Positions 1 to 6,216 of a stretch of DNA of 29,437 bases are shown in pieces. The notes beneath the pieces are model-generated. The model was not told where the DNA came from and ran no database searches. It was given only the letters and a program-made list of their open reading frames with translations. Both the position numbers and the translations under genes were made by a program. The stretch spans positions 1 to 29,437 of the IMG/VR virus record IMGVR_UViG_3300032287_001552; one strand, given 5' to 3'. The first letter of the stretch is position 1; each line of letters begins with the position of its first letter. This DNA is from a virus.

Positions 1-123
1 ATTGAGAATGCCTTACTACATCAGTGACCAAATGAATGACTGCGCAGGGTGGGCAACCATCAAGGCTGATACACCTGACAGCACCCCTGAAACCATTGGT
101 TGTCATCAAACAAAGCAAGACGC
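1..123. repeat. Terminal direct repeat, left copy (circular join)
   Basis: These 123 bases are identical to 29315-29437. They lie inside the prohead protease gene and carry no feature of their own. Joining the copies gives a continuous circle of about 29,314 bases. This is most simply the overlap left when a circular or circularly permuted molecule is assembled, not a packaged terminal repeat, because it splits a gene. Confidence 0.95.
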
Positions 124-1381
124 AATTGACCAGATGATTGCTGTGTCATTGTCTGAAGAACTTGAACCAATGGGTGATTGGGCAACACGCGCTTTGTTGA
201 CCAATGCTGAATTGATTACTGATGAAGATTTGAATGAACAGTATGAAATGAATCAGGCTGACCCTTCAATGGAAGTTGACGCACTAAGGCGTGCGTATGA
301 AGCAGTGAAAAGCATTCTTGATGAAATCACTGAAAAGATTGGTGAAGTATCAATTGAACCTATGGGTGAATCTGAAGATGAAGATGAACTTGAAGTTGAA
401 ATGGATTCAAGAGAACAACGACAGATTGACCTATCACCACCACAGTTCATGCGTGACAATGCCAAGCGTGGTCTTGCATACCACGAAGAAGGATTGTCTG
501 GTGATGGGCTACAACCACAGACAGTTGAAGATGCGCGCAAGATGGCATCAGGTGAAGTGACCCCTGAGAAGTGGCGCAAGATTGCACCTTGGATAGCACG
601 ACATATGGTGGACTTAGAAGCAGCAGATGGTGAAATCACAGCAGGTGTGGTGGCTCATCTTCTGTGGGGCAGTGGTTCTACAAAGGAAGAAGCACAAAGA
701 ACTATGGACTACGCGCAAGGAATCATTGACCAACTTGATGCTGAACTTGAAGAAGAACGCCACGCATCACCTGTACGCGAGAACAGATGGGTGATAACAA
801 GTGGTGAACAACGCAAGCAGATTGCATACACCAACCTAGAACTGCGTGCGCTTGATGACAGTGAAGATGGCTGGACTGTATCTGGATACGCAGCAGTGTT
901 TGATTCACCTTCAGAACCTTTGCCTTGGACAGAGTATGTGAAGCGTGGTGCATTCCGTAAGACCATCAAAGATGGTGCTGATGTGCGTTTGCTTATTGAC
1001 CACACAGGTGTGCCATTGGCGCGCACCAAGTCAGGAACACTGAAACTGCGTGAAGATGAAAAAGGCTTATACATGGAAGCACGCCTAGACCCCAACAACC
1101 CTGACGCAGTGAAGATGCGCAGCGCGTTGATGCGTGGCGATGTTTCACAAATGTCTTTTGCCTTTGAAACAATCAAAGATGCGTGGAACAAAGACCGCAC
1201 AGTGCGTGAACTGCGAGAAGTCAAACTGCATGATGTGTCTATCGTGACCTATCCTGCCTATGAAGAAACCAGCGCAGAGATTCGCAACAGCAATTCAACT
1301 GATACAACAGTTGCTACCGTTGCACCAACATCGCTACGCAAAGCACAAATTGCAATAGCGATGGCAAGAGCCGTCAACTAG
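8..1381 (+). CDS. HK97-type prohead protease with long N-terminal extension
   Basis: This protein of about 457 residues matures the capsid by cleaving scaffold and capsid protein inside the prohead. The C-terminal part, roughly residues 265-430, is the U35 protease domain: the start SGYAAVFDS, the likely catalytic His in LIDHTG (about 332) and the likely catalytic Ser in QMSFAFE (about 383), at the usual spacing. The first 250 or so residues are extra. They contain a short N-terminal module (PYYISDQMNDCAGWATIK) and a helical module (KRGLAYHEEGLSGDGLQ to VAHLLWGSGS) seen as extensions on actinophage proteases. The ATG at 8 lies just after the upstream gene's stop (3-5). A TTG at 2 is also possible. 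The full upstream context is at 29059-29324. Confidence 0.9.
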   Translation: MPYYISDQMNDCAGWATIKADTPDSTPETIGCHQTKQDAIDQMIAVSLSEELEPMGDWATRALLTNAELITDEDLNEQYEMNQADPSMEVDALRRAYEAVKSILDEITEKIGEVSIEPMGESEDEDELEVEMDSREQRQIDLSPPQFMRDNAKRGLAYHEEGLSGDGLQPQTVEDARKMASGEVTPEKWRKIAPWIARHMVDLEAADGEITAGVVAHLLWGSGSTKEEAQRTMDYAQGIIDQLDAELEEERHASPVRENRWVITSGEQRKQIAYTNLELRALDDSEDGWTVSGYAAVFDSPSEPLPWTEYVKRGAFRKTIKDGADVRLLIDHTGVPLARTKSGTLKLREDEKGLYMEARLDPNNPDAVKMRSALMRGDVSQMSFAFETIKDAWNKDRTVRELREVKLHDVSIVTYPAYEETSAEIRNSNSTDTTVATVAPTSLRKAQIAIAMARAVN

Positions 1382-1443
1382 CCACACGCCAGTGCGACAC
1401 TCAACACAAACAACAAACCCCACTACAAGATTGGAAGCCCACA

Positions 1444-2748
1444 ATGGCACTTTCAGAAAAGTTGATTGAAAAGCGTGACGCACATCTTGCAACTGCACAA
1501 GGCATCGTTGATGCAGCAGAAGCAGAAGTGCGTGACCTGACCACAGAAGAGAATGACCAAATCGGCGTTGCTCTCCGTTCCGCACAAGAACTTGATGCAC
1601 AGATTGAACAGCACAAGGAACTTGAAGCACGCAACGCAAAAGCAGCAGAGATGCGTGCCAATGCTGGTCTTGCTTCACCTGCTGTTGTCAAGTCTGAGCC
1701 ACGCACATACAGCCGTGAAAACCGCAGTGTGTCGTTCTTGGCTGACGCATTTGCTGCACAGTTCAATGGCGACTATGTAGCCAAAGAGCGTCTTGCACGC
1801 CACATGAATGAAGAAAAAGTTGAACGCCGTGATGTCACTTCAGCAAACTTTGCTGGCTTGATTGTTCCACAGTTCTTGACTGAACTTGCTGCACCATTGG
1901 CGCGCGCAGGACGACCTGTTGCAGATGTCGCACGCAAGCACGCACTGCCTGCTGCTGGCTTGACCATCAGCATCAGCAAGGTGACCACAGGTTCAAGCAC
2001 TGCTGTTCAGTCTGAAGGTGCTGCTGTTTCTGAAACCAACATGGACGACACCAAGTTGGACATCAGCGTTGTCACTGTTGCTGGTCAGCAGACAGTTTCC
2101 CGTCAGGCTCTAGAGCGTGGCACAGGTGTTGATGCGTTGGTAATGAATGACCTTATCCGTTCATACCACACCACACTTGACGCACAAGTTGTTGCTGAAA
2201 TTGAAGCATCTGCTGGTCAGTCCGTAACTGCAACAGACGCATCACCAACAGTTGCTGAGTTGTACCCCAAACTGCTTGACGCAATCCAGAAGGTTCAAAC
2301 CACCTACTACGGCAACCCAAATGTGATTGTCATGCACCCACGCCGATTGGCTTGGATTCTTGCAGCACTTGACACCACCAACCGCCCATTGGCAGTACCA
2401 GTTCCACAATCACCAATGAACGCACTTGCAGTTGGCGATGGTGGCGTGGTTCGCTATGCAAACAGTGGTTATGCAATCGCAGGACTTCCTGTGGTTACAG
2501 ATGCCAATGTTGCTACCAACCAAGGTGCAGGAACAAACCAAGACGCAATCTACATTGGTGACACCAATGAATTGCATCTTTGGGAAGATGGCGATGGTGC
2601 GCCAATGTACCTGCGCTTTGACCAGCCAAAAGCAGCAGAACTTGACATTCTTGCAGTTGTCTATGGCTACAGCGCATACACGGCAAACCGCTACCCAAAT
2701 GCATGGGCAAAGGTAACAGGCACTGCGCTTGTGACCCCAACCTTCTAA
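1444..2748 (+). CDS. Major capsid protein, HK97 fold
   Basis: At 434 residues this has the length of an HK97-type major capsid protein. The first 110 or so residues are charged and helical (EKLIEKRDAHLATAQ), as expected for the scaffolding delta domain removed by the upstream protease. The shell domain follows, with family-like stretches such as NFAGLIVPQFLTELAAP, a beta-rich centre (VTTGSSTAVQSEGAAVSETN), VIVMHPRRLAWILAALD in the A domain and a C-terminal LHLWEDGDGAPMYLRFDQP. It follows the protease by 62 bases and is followed by a strong hairpin, consistent with separate control of this most abundant product. Confidence 0.93.
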   Translation: MALSEKLIEKRDAHLATAQGIVDAAEAEVRDLTTEENDQIGVALRSAQELDAQIEQHKELEARNAKAAEMRANAGLASPAVVKSEPRTYSRENRSVSFLADAFAAQFNGDYVAKERLARHMNEEKVERRDVTSANFAGLIVPQFLTELAAPLARAGRPVADVARKHALPAAGLTISISKVTTGSSTAVQSEGAAVSETNMDDTKLDISVVTVAGQQTVSRQALERGTGVDALVMNDLIRSYHTTLDAQVVAEIEASAGQSVTATDASPTVAELYPKLLDAIQKVQTTYYGNPNVIVMHPRRLAWILAALDTTNRPLAVPVPQSPMNALAVGDGGVVRYANSGYAIAGLPVVTDANVATNQGAGTNQDAIYIGDTNELHLWEDGDGAPMYLRFDQPKAAELDILAVVYGYSAYTANRYPNAWAKVTGTALVTPTF

Positions 2749-2774
2749 TCACTGAAGGTTCACCAATAGTTTGT

Positions 2775-2814
2775 TGGTGCTGGCTGTTTGTCGGGACACA
2801 GACAGCCAGCACCA
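2775..2814 (+). terminator. 13-bp perfect hairpin after the capsid gene
   Basis: TGGTGCTGGCTGT at 2775-2787 pairs perfectly with 2802-2814 across a 14-base loop. It begins 26 bases after the capsid stop and ends 18 bases before the next start. No run of T follows, so it is not a textbook intrinsic terminator. It may instead attenuate, protect the 3' end of capsid mRNA, or mark a processing site. Confidence 0.6.
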
Positions 2815-2832
2815 CAACACTTGAAAGCAATC

Positions 2833-3036
2833 ATGGACACAAAACTTATTGAAGCACTGCTGATTGAGCGTGAAGGATATGTGCGCAGGAATCTTCCTGA
2901 ACGCATCAAAGCAGTTGATGAAGCCTTGCGTCATGCTGGCTACACAAAGACCAGCGCACCTGTTGAGACTGCCACTGCTGAACCTGTCGTTGAGCGCGCA
3001 GCAAAGCCTGCTACCAGAAAGCGTGCAACTGACTAG
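2833..3036 (+). CDS. Small head protein, unknown function
   Basis: This 67-residue protein starts with a helix (MDTKLIEALLIEREGYVRRN) and ends in an Ala/Thr/Lys-rich basic tail (KPATRKRATD). Small proteins of this shape lie directly after the capsid gene in many actinophages, between capsid and connector. Their function is not established. The ATG at 2833 is preferred to upstream in-frame ATG codons because those fall within the hairpin and lack family-like sequence. It ends two bases before the next gene. Confidence 0.7.
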   Translation: MDTKLIEALLIEREGYVRRNLPERIKAVDEALRHAGYTKTSAPVETATAEPVVERAAKPATRKRATD

Positions 3037-3038
3037 CA

Positions 3039-3647
3039 ATGGCTATCACCAATGGATACTGCACACTTGCACAGGTGAAAGCAGCACTGCGTTTGACTGA
3101 TAACGCTGATGACACTTTGATTGAATCTGCTATTCAATCTGCGTCACGCAGAATTGATGGGTACTGCAATCGGTGGTTCTACAAAACAAATCAGACTGCT
3201 ATTCAGGTCTATCCTGCAACAATCTATGAATGTGGCGTGTTGAACGACATTGCCAGCAGCAGTGTCACTGTCAAGATTGACAGCAACGCTGATGGCACTT
3301 ATGCAACCACATGGACACAGGGACAGCAGTACCAGTTAGAACCTTTGAACACAGCCATCACAGGAAAGCCATACAGACGCATTGTGGCTATCAATGGCTA
3401 TTCATTCCCTATTGCGTATGACAAGCCATTGGTGCAGGTCACAGCGCAGTGGGGCTGGAACGCAATACCTTCTGATGTTGAACAGGCTTGCATCTTGCTT
3501 TCTATGCGCCAGTTCGCACGATTGAACGCAGCACTAGGTGTTGTTGGTTTCGCTGATATGGCTATTCAGGTGCGCGCTGTTGACCCTGATGTGCGTGACT
3601 TGTTGCAACAGTTTGTTCTTCCTACTGCTGGTGCAGGAACTGTCTGA
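3039..3647 (+). CDS. Head-tail connector (gp6-like adaptor)
   Basis: At 202 residues, this has the helical start typical of the HK97 gp6/SPP1 gp15 adaptor group: CTLAQVKAALRLTDNADDTLIESAIQSASRRID, followed by YCNRWFY. Such proteins bind the underside of the portal and form the first ring of the neck. The middle is beta-rich and the C-terminal region returns to helices (EQACILLSMRQFARLNAALG). The position, two genes after the capsid gene, agrees. Its stop overlaps the next ATG. Confidence 0.8.
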   Translation: MAITNGYCTLAQVKAALRLTDNADDTLIESAIQSASRRIDGYCNRWFYKTNQTAIQVYPATIYECGVLNDIASSSVTVKIDSNADGTYATTWTQGQQYQLEPLNTAITGKPYRRIVAINGYSFPIAYDKPLVQVTAQWGWNAIPSDVEQACILLSMRQFARLNAALGVVGFADMAIQVRAVDPDVRDLLQQFVLPTAGAGTV

Positions 3648-4063
3648 TGGCTTCAGTTGCTTCTATCGCTGATGGGTTGAAAACACGCCTAGCAACCATC
3701 AGTGGTTTGCGTGCGTACTCATACCAGCCTGAACAGTTGAACCCACCCTTTGCATATCCTGTGTTGAATGGCGTGACTTATCATCAGACAATGGGTATGG
3801 GTAACGCTGTCACACAGTTTGACTGGTCTGTGTATGTCATCGTTGGTAGATGGGTTGACCGTGTAGCAGTCACCAACCTTGATGGCTTCTTGTCACCTAC
3901 TGGTGCAACATCAATCAGGGCTGCGCTTGAAGGTGACCGCACACTTGGTGGTGCGTGTTCAGATTTGGTTGTTGCAACATCTGCAAACATCAGCGCACTA
4001 GAACAAGATGATGCAGAATACATGCAAGTATCTTTCAGTCTCACAATCTACGCAGAAGGGTAG
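3647..4063 (+). CDS. Probable tail terminator / neck protein
   Basis: This 138-residue protein starts with a helix (SVASIADGLKTRLATISGLRAYSY). It continues with beta strands and a final strand pair (YMQVSFSLTIYAEG). Length, order and secondary-structure pattern fit the tail terminator (lambda gpU-like) or tail-completion proteins that cap the tail tube at the neck. No diagnostic residues are visible, so the assignment rests on position between the adaptor and the tail-tube genes. The ATG overlaps the previous TGA by one base. Confidence 0.6.
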   Translation: MASVASIADGLKTRLATISGLRAYSYQPEQLNPPFAYPVLNGVTYHQTMGMGNAVTQFDWSVYVIVGRWVDRVAVTNLDGFLSPTGATSIRAALEGDRTLGGACSDLVVATSANISALEQDDAEYMQVSFSLTIYAEG

Positions 4064-4070
4064 AACAACA

Positions 4071-4238
4071 ATGGCATCATTCAAAGTAATCAGCGACAAC
4101 TGCACACTTGGTAATCAAGGAAGCATTGTCACAGAAGCAGAACTTGAAGATGTAAACTTGCAAGCGTTGCTTGAAGGTGGACATCTTGAACCTGTTTCTT
4201 CAAAGCCACAGAAAAACACAAACACGGAAGGTGAATGA
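4071..4238 (+). CDS. Small conserved phage protein, unknown function
   Basis: This 55-residue protein (MASFKVISDNCTLGNQGSIV, then a stretch like DLNLxALLEGGHLEP) resembles short proteins found just before the tail-tube gene in actinophages, often with VTEAEL and ALLEGGHL-like motifs. No enzymatic motif is seen. The ATG at 4071 is preferred over an upstream in-frame ATG inside the previous gene. It sits 7 bases after that gene's stop. The end overlaps the first possible start of the next gene (4235). Confidence 0.65.
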   Translation: MASFKVISDNCTLGNQGSIVTEAELEDVNLQALLEGGHLEPVSSKPQKNTNTEGE

Positions 4239-4240
4239 AC

Positions 4241-4648
4241 ATGGCTGTATTAGCACTTACAGATGCCAGCATCACAATCAATAGCGTTGCGTTGAGCAGC
4301 AAGGCAAACAGCGTCACAGTCAACTATGAGATTGATTCAGTAGAAGCAACAGCGTTTGGTTCTGGTGGTCATGTGTTCATTGGTGGCTTGCAGAACAACA
4401 GCATTGAGATTGCTTTGATGCAGGACTATGCAGCATCGCAAACAGAAGCAACCATCTATCCGTTGGTAGGAACCACTACCACTGTTGTTATCAAACCAAC
4501 ATCTGCTTCTGTTGGCGCAACAAATCCTTCATACACAATCACAGGAACTTTCTTGGCTTCTCACACACCTGTTGCTGGTGGTGTTGGTGAATTGGCTATG
4601 ACCACATTGAGTTTCACTGGTGGAACCATTGCTAAGGCTGTTGCATAG
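4241..4648 (+). CDS. Major tail (tube) protein, copy A
   Basis: This 135-residue, almost all-beta protein starts MAVLALTDASITINSVALS and contains an ATAFGSGGHVFIGGLQNN loop and a C-terminal GELAMTTLSFTGGTI. Size, fold pattern and place before the tail chaperone suit a tail-tube subunit. It is a close paralogue of the next gene. The ATG at 4241 matches the paralogue's start and has a ribosome-binding site GGAAGGTG 7 bases upstream. An ATG at 4235 (overlapping the previous stop) would add two residues. Confidence 0.75.
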   Translation: MAVLALTDASITINSVALSSKANSVTVNYEIDSVEATAFGSGGHVFIGGLQNNSIEIALMQDYAASQTEATIYPLVGTTTTVVIKPTSASVGATNPSYTITGTFLASHTPVAGGVGELAMTTLSFTGGTIAKAVA

Positions 4649-4650
4649 TC

Positions 4651-5082
4651 ATGGCTGTTCTCGCACTTACAGATGCAGTAATCACCATCAACGCTATTGC
4701 TGTGACAAGCAAGGCAAATAGCGTCACTTTGAACTATGAAGTTGATTCAATTGAAGTGACAGCATTTGGTGATACAGGACACAAGTTTGCTGGTGGCTTG
4801 CAGAACAACTCACTTGAAGTTGCTTTGATGCAAGACTTTGCCACAACTATTCCTGCTGGTTCACCTTCAACAAGCGTGGAAGCGTTGATTTATCCGTTGG
4901 TAGGTACAACAACCACAGTGACTGTCAAACCAACATCTGCAATCACATCAACAACAAACCCTATCTACACGCTGACAGGTACATTCCTTGCCAGCCACAC
5001 ACCTGTGGCAGGTGGCGTTGGTGAATTAGTGATGACCACATTGAGTTTCACTGGTGGAACACTTACCAAAGCAACTTCATAA
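4651..5082 (+). CDS. Major tail (tube) protein, copy B (tandem paralogue)
   Basis: This 143-residue protein is collinear with copy A: both start MAVLALTDA, share NSVT, NYE-DS, ALMQD-A and IYPLVGTTTTV, and end with the same VAGGVGEL-MTTLSFTGGT block. Copy B carries a 7-8 residue insertion near residue 65 (TIPAGSPSTSVEA). It starts two bases after copy A stops and lacks a clear ribosome-binding site, so coupled translation is likely. One copy may form the tube and the other may decorate it or form the tail tip. Which is which cannot be decided here. Confidence 0.75.
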   Translation: MAVLALTDAVITINAIAVTSKANSVTLNYEVDSIEVTAFGDTGHKFAGGLQNNSLEVALMQDFATTIPAGSPSTSVEALIYPLVGTTTTVTVKPTSAITSTTNPIYTLTGTFLASHTPVAGGVGELVMTTLSFTGGTLTKATS

Positions 5083-5103
5083 TCAGAACAGGACAGCAAC
5101 AAA

Positions 5104-5397
5104 ATGAAAATGCAAATGCGCATCATCTTCAATGATGCAACCACACAAGACTGTGAAGCAATCTTTGCTGATTTCGTAGCGTTTGAACGCACATGGAATC
5201 GCAGCGTCACAAAGTTTGAAACAGAACTGCGTTTGACTGACATTGCTTGGTTGGCGTGGAAAACACAAATCCGTTGCAAGCACACACAAGAACAGTTTGA
5301 CATCTGGCTTGAAAAGGTTGAAACGATTGATGTGGTTTCTGAAGATGTGCCTGACCTGCCAGAAGAAGTTGAGACTGCAACAGTCCCTTTGGACTAG
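5104..5397 (+). CDS. Tail assembly chaperone, short form (gpG-like)
   Basis: This 97-residue helical acidic protein contains FADFVAFERTWNRS, TDIAWLAWK and FDIWLEKVE, a pattern typical of siphovirus tail assembly chaperones. These bind the tape measure protein and help the tube polymerise. It lies between the tube genes and the tape measure, as in lambda. The ribosome-binding region is AGAACAGGACAG (5085-5096). The last codons include the slippery heptamer at 5385-5391. Most ribosomes should stop at 5397 and yield this form. Confidence 0.85.
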   Translation: MKMQMRIIFNDATTQDCEAIFADFVAFERTWNRSVTKFETELRLTDIAWLAWKTQIRCKHTQEQFDIWLEKVETIDVVSEDVPDLPEEVETATVPLD

Positions 5398-5570
5398 ACA
5401 GCACATACGGAAAGTTCATCACCGTATGTGTTGAAGCAGGTATTGCACCTTCTGTGCTGATTGAAGAAGATGCCAAAGATGTTCTATCAATGTATGAATA
5501 TGTGAAGTGGCGCAGCCAACAAAGCGCACAGGCTCTACAAATGGAACGCAAGAATAGTAAGGTGTTGTGA
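5104..5570 (+). CDS. Tail assembly chaperone, -1 frameshift product (gpGT-like)
   Basis: A slip of -1 at CCCTTTG (5385-5391) joins the first 96 residues of the short form to 59 more encoded at 5391-5570, giving about 155 residues. The extension reads GLDSTYGKFITVCVEAGIAP and continues helical to the TGA at 5568-5570. That frame has no other plausible gene and no good internal start, yet it is open and has the same codon usage as its neighbours. This is the arrangement known for lambda G/GT and most siphoviruses. The last base of its stop is the first base of the next ATG. Confidence 0.85.
5385..5430 (+). promoter_or_regulatory. Programmed -1 ribosomal frameshift signal
   Basis: The heptamer CCCTTTG lies in the reading frame C CCT TTG, the canonical X XXY YYZ layout, six bases before the zero-frame stop codon of the chaperone's short form at 5397. 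Ten bases downstream is a perfect 9-bp hairpin: CACATACGG (5402-5410), an 11-base loop, and CCGTATGTG (5422-5430). Slippery site, spacer and stimulatory stem are therefore all visible. Confidence 0.88.
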
Positions 5571-6214
5571 TGGCTGATGTACGCAACAACATGGTTCACG
5601 GCATCAGACCTGTATTGCAGACTTTGCAACAGTTAGAGCGCGAGACATACAAAATCATTGAAGCCGATTTGAAGAACGCAACTGAACCTTTGCGCGTTGC
5701 TGTTGCTAATGACTTTCCTGATAAGCCTTGGAAGTCATCAACTGGTGTCATCAACTGGACTAGGTATGGGCGCACTAGGCGTGGAAGAAAACCACCTGAT
5801 GCTGCTGGTTCTTCTTTCCCTAAGTGGGACAGCAAGAAAGTCAAGAAGGGTGTGCAGGTCAAGGTTGGTGGGCGCAAGGTACGCAGGACTAATTCATACC
5901 CCATTCTGCGTATTGCACAGACCAATGCTGCTGGTGCTATTTGGGACTTGGCAAAGAACCAGCGTGGTGAAGGCGCAGTGGGTCAGCAGTTTGTGCGCAA
6001 TGTGAATACCACTGGCACACCTTCAAGAGTGATGTGGAAATCAACCAAGAAACATCTGCCACTTGTAGAAAACAAGATTGACAAAATCATTGATGACATT
6101 GGCAAGCGTTTCACTGCGCAGATAGCGAACGCCACAGACAGACGCAATGCGCAGTCAATAAGAGCAAGCAAACAGGCACGCACTGCACTTGGCAGATTTG
6201 GAAAGGTTCTCTAG
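5570..6214 (+). CDS. Conserved tail-region protein, unknown function
   Basis: This 214-residue basic protein starts with a long helix (MADVRNNMVHGIRPVLQTLQ), has a Lys/Arg-rich loop (RYGRTRRGRKP) and a C-terminal helical stretch rich in Arg, Asn and Ala. Similar proteins lie between the chaperone and the tape measure in metagenomic actinophages. Position suggests a role in tail assembly, but no catalytic or binding motif is seen. The ATG at 5570 overlaps the stop of the frameshifted chaperone (TGATG). A GTG at 5567 is an alternative. Confidence 0.6.
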   Translation: MADVRNNMVHGIRPVLQTLQQLERETYKIIEADLKNATEPLRVAVANDFPDKPWKSSTGVINWTRYGRTRRGRKPPDAAGSSFPKWDSKKVKKGVQVKVGGRKVRRTNSYPILRIAQTNAAGAIWDLAKNQRGEGAVGQQFVRNVNTTGTPSRVMWKSTKKHLPLVENKIDKIIDDIGKRFTAQIANATDRRNAQSIRASKQARTALGRFGKVL

Positions 6215-6216
6215 TC

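Noticed and set aside
1-123. True packaged direct terminal repeat
   Set aside because: The repeat lies within the protease gene and splits it. A circular or permuted molecule explains it better, although coverage data would be needed to settle it.
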